Positions 18,632 to 27,649 of a stretch of DNA of 64,000 bases are shown in pieces. The notes below the pieces were generated by a model that saw only the letters and a list, made by a program, of their open reading frames with translations, was not told the origin of the DNA and searched no databases. The translations under genes and the position numbers were made by a program. Origin of the DNA: Cellulophaga sp. F20128 (lineage in GTDB: Bacteria > Bacteroidota > Bacteroidia > Flavobacteriales > Flavobacteriaceae); the NCBI RefSeq assembly GCF_023015805.1, contig NZ_JALKBA010000008.1, forward strand, positions 62,001 to 126,000, read 5' to 3'. The stretch's first letter is position 1. Each line of letters starts with the position of its first letter.

Positions 18632-19723
18632 TTACTTAAACTTTATAGAAAAAGTAGCACCTTCATTCACCTTGCTATCTACGCTAATACTACCCCCAAG
18701 GTTGGCAATATGGCTATAGACTAAATAAAGACCAACACCTTTACTATCTTCATTGTTGTGGAATTTTTGGTTTAAATTAAAAATAAGATGCCCTATTTTA
18801 TCCATATCAAAACCAAGTCCATTATCAGAATAGGTTAACGTTTTCTCCCCATTTTTATGATCGGTCCGAATTGAGATAACAGGCGAAACATGAGGTTGTG
18901 CGTATTTGATGGAATTGGTTATGAAGTTTAAAAATATACTCTCCATATAGGTTGAATTAAAAGACACACTTTCCAAACCTGAAAAATCTACATCAAATTC
19001 TACCTCAGCCTTCTCTATCAAAGCACTTATAGATTTTTGCACCTTTTGAAGAACAGGCTCAAAACTCACTATTTCCAGTTTTTCACTCCGACTATCATTT
19101 TGTTTAAACGCATCTATATAGGAGTTTAAGGAAGACTTTAATCCTTCTGCAGAAAGTCGAATAAAACTAAGAATTTCCAATGTATCCTCGTCATCAATTT
19201 TATTTAAGTCGATTAAATTCACCATAGATATTAAATTATTCACTGGGGAACGTAAATCATGAGAGGTTGTATAATTAAGCTGCTTCAACTTTTCATTAAC
19301 CTGTGAAAGCTCACTCAAATGCGAGATACGATCGTTCTCAAGCTCTTTTTTATGAGTAATATCTTTGGCAATTGCATAAATTAATTCCTCATTTTCCACC
19401 GGAATTGAGGTCCAATGAAGCCAAACTATTGCTCCTGATTTACACACAAATCGGTTTTCAAAATTAATCAGCGACACATTCTTTTTTAGGTTTCTTCTGT
19501 GCGCTGCCGTACGCTCCCTATCTTCTGGGTAAATTAATTCTGAAATTAATATTGACTTTAGCTCCGCTTCAGAATATCCCAATAATTTTACAAAAGCTGG
19601 ATTAATTTTTTCAAAATAACCTTTATAGTTAGCAATACAGAGGCAATCCTCAGAAAGATCAAAAAAAGGTGCTAGCTTAAGACTCATGGGTTGTACTGTT
19701 TTGGGAGGTTTATTCCTCCTCAT
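18632..19723 (-). CDS. Soluble PAS-domain sensor histidine kinase
   Basis: 363 residues from ATG 19723; a TTG six codons upstream (19741) is the alternative. No membrane segment. One PAS/PAC domain (about residues 15-130; LLGYSEAEL and AIAKDITHKKE) leads through a short coiled coil into HisKA with the H box NYTTSHDLRSPVNNLI (His about 155) and a HATPase_c domain with N box NFITNSIKYA, G1 YSDNGLGFDM and G2 SKGVGLYLVYS. It should autophosphorylate on His in response to a cytoplasmic signal. There is no response regulator next to it. It faces the GH16 gene convergently and is divergent from the 19954 gene. Confidence 0.93.
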   Translation of the reverse strand: MRRNKPPKTVQPMSLKLAPFFDLSEDCLCIANYKGYFEKINPAFVKLLGYSEAELKSILISELIYPEDRERTAAHRRNLKKNVSLINFENRFVCKSGAIVWLHWTSIPVENEELIYAIAKDITHKKELENDRISHLSELSQVNEKLKQLNYTTSHDLRSPVNNLISMVNLIDLNKIDDEDTLEILSFIRLSAEGLKSSLNSYIDAFKQNDSRSEKLEIVSFEPVLQKVQKSISALIEKAEVEFDVDFSGLESVSFNSTYMESIFLNFITNSIKYAQPHVSPVISIRTDHKNGEKTLTYSDNGLGFDMDKIGHLIFNLNQKFHNNEDSKGVGLYLVYSHIANLGGSISVDSKVNEGATFSIKFK

Positions 19724-19893
19724 TTCTTGTAGTAGGTTCAATCTTTTCTTATTTTTGAATCAACCCTCTGACTTGGTTAATTTGGTTTTATACAATTGAT
19801 AACGTCTAAATTTAGGTATTTATTTGTTTTATATCTAAGGAATTTTAATACTTTAACAAGCACTAAAGCAATTAAAGTTGTGTAGCCAACCAC

Positions 19894-19926
19894 CAGAATT
19901 CTGTTCCAAATTCAAAAAACAGAATT
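19894..19926. promoter_or_regulatory. Repeat cluster of CAGAATT half-sites before the 19954 gene
   Basis: CAGAATTCTG (19894-19903) is a perfect 10-bp palindrome, and CAGAATT occurs again at 19920-19926. Together AATTCTGTT (19897-19905) and AACAGAATT (19918-19926) form a 9-bp inverted repeat around a 12-base loop, ending 27 bases before the ATG. It could be an operator for a dimeric regulator or an mRNA leader hairpin. Confidence 0.35.
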
Positions 19927-19953
19927 AAGGCTAACCAAAAAACCTAAAATTTT

Positions 19954-20577
19954 ATGAATAAAATAGAACCCTATAAATCTACTATTGAAGCAATTTCTAC
20001 CTTAGATAACGGCGGCCGGTTTTACAATATTCTTACAAAGGCCGATGACGGAATAATATCAAAATCTGAATTGGGAAAAGTTGGTGGAATTTTCTACGAC
20101 AAACAACAAATGATTTTATTTCTTGAGTTGTCAATTTCTAACTTAGATACTGAACAACAAAATAGTATTATTTCAAAATTAGACGAAAATCTGAAAATGG
20201 TTTATACAAAGTACAAACCTATAGAACTGTTGCCCTCTGAGGCCCAAAATAAGGGAATACTAGCATCAAATACCATCCTCACAGGTGTTCCTAAGTTAAC
20301 GGAATCTAAAACTAATTTTATTGGATTTATAATGATTCCTATTGTCTCCGGAAAGGTAACTACATTTTCAATGGTACCCATAATAGATGTATATGATGTG
20401 TATGAAATTAGAGATGAAGCCCATGCCCAAAGTTTCCTAATTGCACATGCAAAAGGGACTACCAAGCTCCCAGAGAAAAAAATAAAGGTGGCAGGGGTGT
20501 TAAAAGAATTAAAATCTGACAAAAAAGAAAAAACAGCCTCTAAAAAATTCCTGGAAGCCCTGTATTACCTAGATTAA
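19954..20577 (+). CDS. Hypothetical protein, family not recognised
   Basis: 207 residues, no signal peptide and no clear membrane helix; a hydrophobic strand-rich centre (NFIGFIMIPIVSGKVTTFSM) is followed by an alternating segment (IIDVYDVYEIRDEAHAQSF) and a Lys-rich C-terminus. Predicted to be a cytoplasmic alpha/beta protein. No known motif was found. The codon use matches its neighbours. The leader has the CAGAATT repeats described separately, and the gene is divergent from a PAS kinase, which could hint at shared regulation, but nothing links their functions. Confidence 0.65.
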   Translation: MNKIEPYKSTIEAISTLDNGGRFYNILTKADDGIISKSELGKVGGIFYDKQQMILFLELSISNLDTEQQNSIISKLDENLKMVYTKYKPIELLPSEAQNKGILASNTILTGVPKLTESKTNFIGFIMIPIVSGKVTTFSMVPIIDVYDVYEIRDEAHAQSFLIAHAKGTTKLPEKKIKVAGVLKELKSDKKEKTASKKFLEALYYLD

Positions 20578-20803
20578 TTTAATTATAAAATTGATTTAGG
20601 TTCGCTTTACACAGCAAAAAAATACGTAAAAAAAGGAGTGTTCCCACAACCTAATTGATTACTTTTTTTATTTCTATCTTATTGACAATTAGTAGTTATA
20701 CTTAAAATATAGTATCCTTTTACACCCTACTTTTAAAGCAAAGACAATTGGCAGTAAAAATTTGGAATGCTAAAGCAAAGGCCTAGTGCTAACAAGTAAT
20801 CAA

Positions 20804-21228
20804 ATGAAAGCACCAACCAAAAGTAGAGTAACCTCCATAGATTTCTTAAGGGGGTTAGTAACGGTTATTATGGTGTTGGATCACGTACGAGATTATTTTC
20901 ATTTTGACGCCTATTTTTTTGATCCTATAGACCTTTTCCAAACCAATACAGGATTATTTTTACCCGATTCATTACCCATTTCTGTGCCCCCTTTTTTGTG
21001 TTTTTGGCGGGCACCTCCGCCTTTTTTGTTTTACAACGAAGCAGTAAAAAAGAATTGAGTCTTTGGCTCCTAAAGCACGGTATATGGCTTATCATTCTAG
21101 AATTACAAGAGTATGGTGTTGTGTATGTGATTTGGATTCTATTGGTCATAGGACTCTATCCTGTTTGCAAATGGTACCGAAAATATAAGAGCAATAACCA
21201 TTATAAATGACGAATGAGCTATCTTTAA
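20804..21228 (+). pseudogene. DUF1624 (HGSNAT-like) membrane acyltransferase pseudogene
   Basis: The reading starts as an ordinary DUF1624 protein (KSRVTSIDFLRGLV, then MVLDHVRDYFHFDAYFFDP) from ATG 20804. Three lesions follow. First, a frameshift at the five-T run 20957-20961: restoring one T gives the family sequence TRFITHFCAPFFVFLAGTSA. Second, after LWLIILEL (about 21106) the sequence jumps to GVVYVIWILLVIGLYPVCKW, which in intact proteins is the last transmembrane segment, so some 250 or more codons (roughly 0.8 kb) are missing. Third, TGA at 21208-21210 replaces the first Trp of the usual terminal WWxSYL, and in-frame SYL plus TAA survives at 217-228 of that block (21217-21228). Intact members are about 350-390 residues with 10 or so helices. 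This one cannot be functional. Confidence 0.85.
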
Positions 21229-21332
21229 TTGCCATACATTTACAAAATAATAACTTAAAAGTAATTAATAATCCAGGGGTATCGTAAAACTTAACACACC
21301 TTGCCCTTCGTGAATTTTTTGTACAACGCCTT

Positions 21333-22193
21333 ATGGAAACAGTTAAACATTTTCTAGAATTAGAGTTGATTAGTGTCGGTGATTTTACAATCCGTGTATA
21401 TACACTAGTGACCATCTTCCTTATTTTATTGATCACCAAACTAATTCTAGTCGTCATTAGAAAAGCACTATTAAGCAATAGGAATAGTAAATTTGACAAA
21501 GGAACTAAATATGCGATACTTCAAATTATTAAATATGTACTATGGATTGTTGCCATAGGCCTCATTTTAGAAACGCTTGGCATACAATTAACGGTTTTAA
21601 TTGCCGGTTCTGCCGCCCTGCTTGTAGGAGTAGGCCTTGGATTACAGCAAACATTTAACGATGTTTTGTCTGGAATAATTCTACTTTCTGAAAAATCTAT
21701 TAAAATTGAAGATGTGTTAGAAATAGACGGTGATATTGTTAAGATACAAAGTATAGGGCTACGCACATCCAAGGCTTTAAACACAGATGATGTTTCCATT
21801 ATCATTCCAAATTCTCTGATTACAAATGATAAAGTAATAAATTGGAGTCACCAGACGATGAAAGCACGCTTTAGAATTGATGTTGGGGTTGCCTATGGCA
21901 GTGATATCGATTTAGTTGTACAAATTTTGGAAGAAAGTGCCTCTGAGCATCCAGCTAATTCTGATGGTGCTAGCACCGAAGCACGTTTGGTAAATTTCGG
22001 TAATTCCTCATTAGATTTTCAAGTTCTATTTTACAGTCAGAATATATTTGGAATAAGTAAAGTGAAAAGTGATATCCGCAGAAGCATTAGTCGCAAATTT
22101 GATAATCATCAGATCTCCATTCCTTTCCCACAAATGGATTTACATATAAAATCTAATCCTACTGAAATACTAAAAAAGAAGCGTGCAGAATGA
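21333..22193 (+). CDS. Small-conductance mechanosensitive channel (MscS family)
   Basis: 286 residues. Three N-terminal transmembrane helices (about 20-45, 65-90, 95-120), the third being the Gly/Ala-rich pore helix (LIAGSAALLVGVGLGLQQTFND), followed by the MscS beta domain (IEDVLEIDGDIVKIQSIGLRTS) and the alpha/beta C-terminal domain (VDIRVGVAYGSD-like segment and FPQMDLHI at the end). It should open under membrane tension in the inner membrane and release solutes during osmotic downshock. Its stop overlaps the next ATG by 4 bp (ATGA), so the VOC/transglutaminase-like gene is translationally coupled. Confidence 0.94.
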   Translation: METVKHFLELELISVGDFTIRVYTLVTIFLILLITKLILVVIRKALLSNRNSKFDKGTKYAILQIIKYVLWIVAIGLILETLGIQLTVLIAGSAALLVGVGLGLQQTFNDVLSGIILLSEKSIKIEDVLEIDGDIVKIQSIGLRTSKALNTDDVSIIIPNSLITNDKVINWSHQTMKARFRIDVGVAYGSDIDLVVQILEESASEHPANSDGASTEARLVNFGNSSLDFQVLFYSQNIFGISKVKSDIRRSISRKFDNHQISIPFPQMDLHIKSNPTEILKKKRAE

Positions 22194-23110
22194 CACTTAG
22201 ATACGCAAGACATACGACCAACTTACAGCAAATTGAACAATTCTACACCGAAATTGTCAGGCTTGAAAAATTAGGTGAATTTCAAAATCACCAAACCTAT
22301 GACGGTATTTTTTTAGGTCACCCTAATTTAAATTGGCATCTTGAATTCACGAGGTCAAACACCAAACCAGATCATAAATTTGACGGAGACGATATCCTTG
22401 TTTTCTATGTCAATTCTGAGGTTGAATTATCTGCCATAAGACAGAAAATCAACAAAAATTGTATTAAAATTGAAGTTCCTAAAAATCCGTATTGGCATAA
22501 AAATGGGATTATGATTTCCGATCCTGATGGCTTTAAAATAATTTTTTCTGTAAAACATATCCCGCTTAGTTCCAATGATCCATTGACAGCTTTGGTCCGT
22601 GAAAAAGGAATAGCTACTTGGAGTGAATTGATTGATTTTACGAAAGACCTGCCCTATGGACGAAATCAAAATAGACACGATTATTCGTTGGTGCTGCACG
22701 AAATGAAAGGAAGTTGTAGTTCAAAACATTCCTTTCTAAAAAAAGTGGCTGCTCTAAATAAAATTGAAAATGTAAAGCTATTTTTAGGCGTGTATAAAAT
22801 GAATCATTTAAATACGCCAAAAATAGAGCAAACCATTGTTAAAAGCGGATTAAAATACATCCCAGAAGCCCATTGTTATTTAAAACTCAACAATGAACGG
22901 ATTGACCTAACAACAGCCAATGCGTCTCTTGAACATATAACAAATGATCTACTAGAAGAAATTGAAATTGAACCAGAACAGGTAAACACTTTTAAAGTTG
23001 AATTTCATAAAGATTATCTAAAAAAGTGGCTACAGGTATCCGCTATTTCCTTAGGCTTTGAAAAAGTTTGGGAAATTAGAGAAGCATGTATAAAAAAACT
23101 TGAAAAATAG
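22190..23110 (+). CDS. VOC-domain / transglutaminase-like fusion protein
   Basis: 306 residues with two parts. Residues 1-125 form a VOC (glyoxalase/dioxygenase superfamily) domain, with His8 and the HLEFT segment (His50/Glu52) as possible metal ligands and MISDPDGFKIIF as the closing strand. Residues 140-285 look like a transglutaminase core: Cys176 in GSCSSKHSFLKKV, His228 in PEAHCYLKL and Asp239 in RIDLTT come in the order and spacing of a Cys-His-Asp triad, and ALNKIENVKLFLG fits the helix after the Cys. No signal peptide, so cytoplasmic. The domain names come from motifs I can see and not from a search. Translationally coupled to the mscS-like gene. Function unknown. Confidence 0.7.
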   Translation: MTLRYARHTTNLQQIEQFYTEIVRLEKLGEFQNHQTYDGIFLGHPNLNWHLEFTRSNTKPDHKFDGDDILVFYVNSEVELSAIRQKINKNCIKIEVPKNPYWHKNGIMISDPDGFKIIFSVKHIPLSSNDPLTALVREKGIATWSELIDFTKDLPYGRNQNRHDYSLVLHEMKGSCSSKHSFLKKVAALNKIENVKLFLGVYKMNHLNTPKIEQTIVKSGLKYIPEAHCYLKLNNERIDLTTANASLEHITNDLLEEIEIEPEQVNTFKVEFHKDYLKKWLQVSAISLGFEKVWEIREACIKKLEK

Positions 23111-23232
23111 CAAGGCAGTAATGCCTAAACAAGGAGTATCAGAGATTGATGCCTAGCTAGTAAGATCTTTCCATCCATAAACTCATTCCCAAAAAAATAG
23201 AAATCAAAACCCAAAAAATTTATGTTTAATCT

Positions 23233-23240
23233 TAAATTTG
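23233..23240 (+). promoter_or_regulatory. Candidate -7 promoter box for the ClC gene
   Basis: TAAATTTG matches TAnnTTTG exactly and ends 18 bases before the GTG start; no -33 box is evident. Confidence 0.4.
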
Positions 23241-23258
23241 TAGCATAAAGGGTATACC

Positions 23259-24524
23259 GTGAAATTAAAGCGAAGAAGAAAATTAGTAACCTATCTAAAC
23301 CTATTAGACCAACCCATACGGTTTAATCCATTCCTTTTTAGTAGAACTTTCTTGCTATGGGCATTACTTGGACTAATTGGTGGAGTAATCGCAGGAGCGT
23401 ATTGGATTGGATTGGAATTTCTAATGCACAAATTAGCATTTTTTAATGGGTGGCAGGTGATTCCTGTTATGGCAAGTTGTGGCCTTTTGGCAGGCCTAGT
23501 TATTCATTTTTTTGGTGACCCAGGAGAAATAAATTTAATCGTAAACAATATCCGGTTTAATAAAGGGAAACTCGATCCTAAAAACAACCCCTCAATGATT
23601 CTTTCCTCCTTGGTATGCGTGGCATCTGGAGGAAGCCTAGGACCAGAGGCTCCTTTGGTGCAAATAACAGGTTCTACTGGGACTTGGATTGGAAAACTAT
23701 TTAGACTTAAGGGAGAGGAATTGAGATCGTTAAGCATTGCCGGAATGGCTTCTGGCTTTACAGCATTGTTTGGAGCTCCGTTAGGCGGAAGCTTATTTGC
23801 ATTAGAAATTCTGCATCACAAACATGCTGCTGAATACTACAAAGCGATTATCCCTGCTCTAGTAGCAAGCTGTTTTAGTTATTTGGTATTTGCAGTAATT
23901 ATTCAATTGGGATTAGGTCCAATTTGGGATTTATCTACCTATGAATATTCTGGAATTTTTGATTTCGGATATGCCGTTTTATTCGCTATTATTGGGGCAG
24001 CATTTGGATGGGGATTTATATTTAGTACCCGGTTTTTTAAATCCATTTTTGAATATAGATCCATTCCTATTTATCTCAAAACATTAACAGGTGGAATTCT
24101 ATTGGGTATTATAGCCTACTACTTTCCATTAACCCGTTATTTTGGTCATCATGAGATTAACGAACTCTTATCCAGTGAATTTTCGTTGGCTTTATTGGTG
24201 GCTATCCTGATTTTTAAAATCATTGCCATTTCAATTACGGTAACATCAGGGTGGAGAGGTGGCTTTATCATTCCCTTATTTTTTGTAGGTGCCACTTTGG
24301 GTCTAATTTTTCATAAATTATTTCCTGCAATTAATCTAACTCTAGCTGTAGTTAGTTGTATGGCTGCCATTAATGCATGTGTAACCCGAACCCCTATGAG
24401 TACCACAATTTTACTTGCAACACTAACCGGTTTTGGGCATTTTATTCCCATCCTATTTGCGAGTCTCACAGGGTACTTCTTGGCGCCAAGAATACCATTT
24501 ATAAGTTCCCAAAAGGAGCAATAA
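23259..24524 (+). CDS. ClC family chloride channel/transporter
   Basis: 421 residues, hydrophobic throughout with about 10 helices. Selectivity-filter-like signatures are present: GGSLGPEAPLVQ (the GxxGPE motif, here GPEAP instead of the more common GPEGP) and, near the C-terminus, ACVTRTPMSTTILLA. SGWRGGFIIPLFFVGATLG is the GGxFxP motif. No C-terminal CBS domains. The gene starts at GTG 23259; no ATG is near the beginning of homology. It should be an inner-membrane chloride channel or H+/Cl- antiporter. The NTF2-like gene follows 10 bp later. Confidence 0.9.
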   Translation: MKLKRRRKLVTYLNLLDQPIRFNPFLFSRTFLLWALLGLIGGVIAGAYWIGLEFLMHKLAFFNGWQVIPVMASCGLLAGLVIHFFGDPGEINLIVNNIRFNKGKLDPKNNPSMILSSLVCVASGGSLGPEAPLVQITGSTGTWIGKLFRLKGEELRSLSIAGMASGFTALFGAPLGGSLFALEILHHKHAAEYYKAIIPALVASCFSYLVFAVIIQLGLGPIWDLSTYEYSGIFDFGYAVLFAIIGAAFGWGFIFSTRFFKSIFEYRSIPIYLKTLTGGILLGIIAYYFPLTRYFGHHEINELLSSEFSLALLVAILIFKIIAISITVTSGWRGGFIIPLFFVGATLGLIFHKLFPAINLTLAVVSCMAAINACVTRTPMSTTILLATLTGFGHFIPILFASLTGYFLAPRIPFISSQKEQ

Positions 24525-24534
24525 TATTAAGAAA

Positions 24535-24912
24535 ATGAATATAGCACAAAACAAGAAAAATGCAATTGCCTTTTATAAAACCGCTTATGAGGGTAATCCA
24601 ACACGGGCTGTGCAATTATATGTAGGTGATACATACACCCAACACAATCCTATGGTAGGCGATGGAAAACAGCCTTTCATTGATTATTTTAATCGCATGC
24701 AACGCGAATTCCCCAATAAATCCATTCAATTTGTTCGCAGTATAGCAGAGGGAAATCTGGTGGCATTGCACACCCACCAAATATGGCCTGGAAATGATGA
24801 ATATATTACGATGGATTTTTTTCGATTTAATAAAGAAGGAAAAATTGTAGAACATTGGGACAGTATACAGCAAATACCCGAGGAATCTATGCATTCCAAT
24901 ACGATGTACTGA
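24535..24912 (+). CDS. NTF2/SnoaL-like protein
   Basis: 125 residues, a single small alpha+beta domain of the SnoaL/NTF2-like superfamily: N-terminal helices (KKNAIAFYKTAYEGNP), YTQHNPMVGDGKQPFIDYF, and the C-terminal strands with FRFNKEGKIVEHWDSIQQIPEE, the last being a very typical segment for predicted SnoaL-like proteins. These fold into a cone-like pocket and may be enzymes or ligand binders; no catalytic role can be assigned. It is 10 bp after the ClC gene and convergent with pbpC (13 bp gap). Confidence 0.85.
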   Translation: MNIAQNKKNAIAFYKTAYEGNPTRAVQLYVGDTYTQHNPMVGDGKQPFIDYFNRMQREFPNKSIQFVRSIAEGNLVALHTHQIWPGNDEYITMDFFRFNKEGKIVEHWDSIQQIPEESMHSNTMY

Positions 24913-24925
24913 AAGAATAAAAAAA

Positions 24926-27298
24926 CTAATCTAATATCGTAATCCAAACTACGGCATCATTCCCTAACTCATCTACTACCGTAATTTTACGATTTCCCGC
25001 CTTAGGCAATACGGCAATTTCGTGAAATTCTGAGGTCTGCGCTACATACACATCATCTATATACCAAAAAACGGTTGTGTTATTTTTGGCGTGTGCCAAT
25101 TGCAACACCAGTTCATTGATGGTGCCTTTAAAATTTTTAGTAAGGGTAATTTTCGCCCCATTTTTAGGGTAAATAAAGTCCATTACTAAAGCATTTTCAC
25201 TCCTACAATCATTTCTAAAATCAGGCAACGATTTATAGCTCGCATTGGTCTTCTTATAGTAAAACTCTTGTATAGGTGGCAGCACAAACCAAGGTTTAGA
25301 CACTATATTTCCTATAGATTCACAGGAGGAATTTACTTGGTATTGCTGCTCCCGATCTAAATGTACCATTTGGTGATACGGACATGCTTTTACATAATTT
25401 TCCTTTGTGGGAATGCTAATTGTTTTCGTTGGGCAAATGTTCGTTGCCAAAAACCCACTATCCACACAAACCTCTATCTCCCTAAACTCATCCAGTGGTT
25501 TTAAAAACCAATCAGATTTTGGCAGCATATCAAAAACATCAAACAAAATGGGAGCCGCACTAGATACGCCAGTTAGGTTTGGCCTACCCTCACCATCTGC
25601 ATTACCCACCCAAACACCCACAACCTGGTCTTTGGTTACCCCTATTGCCCAGGCATCTTTGTTTCCAAAACTAGTTCCTGTTTTCCAAGCAATTTGTTTG
25701 GAAGAGTCGTAAAACTCCCATGATTCTTGACCTTCTGGCCTATTAACCTCTTTCATCGCTTCAAAAGTCAGATAAATACTCGCAGCATCGAAAATGGTTT
25801 TTTGGGTTGATTGTTCTCCAAAGTCAATAGCAGCATCCTTTTTAAAAATAGGGGACGCAAATTCATTTGTAAAATATTCACTAGAACTCCCGTTAAAGTG
25901 ATTTACAGTAGAAGCCATAGCCGCATAGGTTTTACATAAATCCAACAAATTACTTTCGGCTCCCCCCAAAATTAACGTCAGGCCGTAATGATCTGCAGAT
26001 TTTGTAATGCCTTTGAGTTGAAAAAAATCCAACTGATCTCTAAATTTTTGCAATCCATAGGTCTGTAACAATCGTACGGCTGGAATATTTAAAGACCGTG
26101 CCAATGCTTTTTTAGCGGTAACAGCACCACTATAAGCTTCGTTGAAATTCTCTGGAGCATAGCCCGCAATTTGAGTGGGAATATCTGCGACCAACATTGT
26201 AGGGATGAGCTCACCGGCATCTAACATTGCTGCATACAACAACGGTTTTATAGTACTTCCTGTACTGCGATTTGCAAGTACCATATCTACATCTTTTTGA
26301 TGTTCATTATCTGTTTTGGTGTTGCCTACATATGCCAATACCTTACGGCTATGTACGTCTAAAACCAGCACGGCTGCATTATGCACTTGGTTTTGTTTTA
26401 AATGTGAATAATGCTTTTGAACCACCATATTTATATTGGCTTGAAGGTTTGCATTAACACTACTTACTATTCGTTCTCCTTTGTTTGTCTTTGCCACATA
26501 TTCTACAAAATGTGTGGCTGTTTGAGGTAATGGATAGGGTTTTTGCGGCAATTTTTCTAACAAAGCCAAGGTGTAAGTAATACTATCTATTACTTCCTTA
26601 TCTAATAGTTTGCGGAGCAACCTATTTCTTTTAACAACTAATTTCTGTTGATTTTTACCGGGATATATTAAGCTAGGGGCGTTGGGTAAAACCGCTAAAG
26701 TAGCAGATTCTGCCCATGATAATTGGTGTGCTTTTAATCCAAAATAACGCCATGCAGCCACCTCTAAGCCCACAACATTTCCTCCGTAAGGAGCATTACT
26801 TACATACATTTTTAGAATTTCTTGCTTAGAATTCCTAAATTCTAAGCGTGTGGCCCAAATAAGTTCAATTCCCTTTTCAGCATAAGTTCTTTTTTTTCCA
26901 TTCCTTGCTAATCGAATAACTTGTTGCGTAATGGTACTGCCACCACGCACGGTTTTACCCGCCTCAATGTTTTGTAGTATCGCCTTTACAATAGACACGG
27001 GGTTAAATCCAAAATGATTGTAAAAATGGGCATCTTCAAACTGAAGTAAGCACTGCTCAAATTTTTTAGGAATACTATCTACTTTTGGGAATCGCCATTG
27101 GCCATCAGTGGCAATTTTTGCACCTAAAAGTGTTCCATTAGCACTCTCTACGACAGTGGCGGTTGGTGCACTAAAAAGTTGTTTTGGCAAACAAAAGTAA
27201 TAGCCGACCATAAGAACTAGCAGCACACTAGTTTTTATAGGGTTTCTCTTGATAAGCCCCCAGAACCGAAAGGATTGTAGTTTAGGGTGTAAACTCAT
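24926..27298 (-). CDS. pbpC: Penicillin-binding protein 1C
   Basis: 790 residues. One N-terminal membrane anchor (about 22-36), a GT51 glycosyltransferase domain (EDAHFYNHFGF, catalytic Glu88; RGGSTITQQ at 118-126), a class A transpeptidase with SxxK motif STGSTIKP and the KTGTS motif, and a C-terminal BiPBP_C-like Ig domain after about 700. This architecture is that of PBP1C. It polymerises and cross-links peptidoglycan in the periplasm, although PBP1C is generally dispensable. Its start overlaps the upstream monooxygenase-like gene by 17 bp on the same strand. In many bacteria pbpC sits next to an alpha-2-macroglobulin gene; here that gene is 1.9 kb upstream on the same strand. Confidence 0.95.
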   Translation of the reverse strand: MSLHPKLQSFRFWGLIKRNPIKTSVLLVLMVGYYFCLPKQLFSAPTATVVESANGTLLGAKIATDGQWRFPKVDSIPKKFEQCLLQFEDAHFYNHFGFNPVSIVKAILQNIEAGKTVRGGSTITQQVIRLARNGKKRTYAEKGIELIWATRLEFRNSKQEILKMYVSNAPYGGNVVGLEVAAWRYFGLKAHQLSWAESATLAVLPNAPSLIYPGKNQQKLVVKRNRLLRKLLDKEVIDSITYTLALLEKLPQKPYPLPQTATHFVEYVAKTNKGERIVSSVNANLQANINMVVQKHYSHLKQNQVHNAAVLVLDVHSRKVLAYVGNTKTDNEHQKDVDMVLANRSTGSTIKPLLYAAMLDAGELIPTMLVADIPTQIAGYAPENFNEAYSGAVTAKKALARSLNIPAVRLLQTYGLQKFRDQLDFFQLKGITKSADHYGLTLILGGAESNLLDLCKTYAAMASTVNHFNGSSSEYFTNEFASPIFKKDAAIDFGEQSTQKTIFDAASIYLTFEAMKEVNRPEGQESWEFYDSSKQIAWKTGTSFGNKDAWAIGVTKDQVVGVWVGNADGEGRPNLTGVSSAAPILFDVFDMLPKSDWFLKPLDEFREIEVCVDSGFLATNICPTKTISIPTKENYVKACPYHQMVHLDREQQYQVNSSCESIGNIVSKPWFVLPPIQEFYYKKTNASYKSLPDFRNDCRSENALVMDFIYPKNGAKITLTKNFKGTINELVLQLAHAKNNTTVFWYIDDVYVAQTSEFHEIAVLPKAGNRKITVVDELGNDAVVWITILD

Positions 27299-27590
27299 AT
27301 TCTCGTTCTACTTTACAAATTCTCACTTTATACCAAGTATACCAATCTGTACGCCCTTTTTGTTGTGCTATTTTATGGCCTGTATCTCTTTTCCAACTGG
27401 CGATAGCCTCCAAACTTTCCCAATAGCTCACCGTAATCCCTATAGCCTCTCGGGCGCTTTCAATACCCAAGAATCCCGTTTGTTTTTTTGCTAGATCCTC
27501 CATTAAAGTAGCCATAGCTCCATAACCATTATCTCCAATGGTTCGTGTTGATGTAAAAATTACAGCGTAGTATGGTTTGTTATTATTCAT
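27282..27590 (-). CDS. Antibiotic biosynthesis monooxygenase (ABM) domain protein
   Basis: 102 residues, one ferredoxin-like ABM domain: YYAVIFTSTRT, then MATLMEDLAKKQTGFLGIES, the ISYWES-like strand ITVSYWESLEAIASWK and the C-terminal YKVRICKVEREY. Cytoplasmic. These domains act as cofactor-free monooxygenases or as small binding proteins; the actual role here is unknown. Its last 17 bp overlap the start of pbpC, suggesting coupled translation. Confidence 0.85.
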   Translation of the reverse strand: MNNNKPYYAVIFTSTRTIGDNGYGAMATLMEDLAKKQTGFLGIESAREAIGITVSYWESLEAIASWKRDTGHKIAQQKGRTDWYTWYKVRICKVEREYEFTP

Positions 27591-27649
27591 AAGCTATTGC
27601 GACATACATCCTTAAAATTATATAAAGGAATAATTAAATTACCTCATCC

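Noticed and set aside
20998-21210. Separate small membrane-protein gene
   Set aside because: It is the second piece of the DUF1624 pseudogene, in the frame restored by adding one T.
23114-23130. Short hairpin AGGCA/TGCCT after the VOC fusion gene
   Set aside because: Only 5 bp with no T run; too weak to call a terminator.
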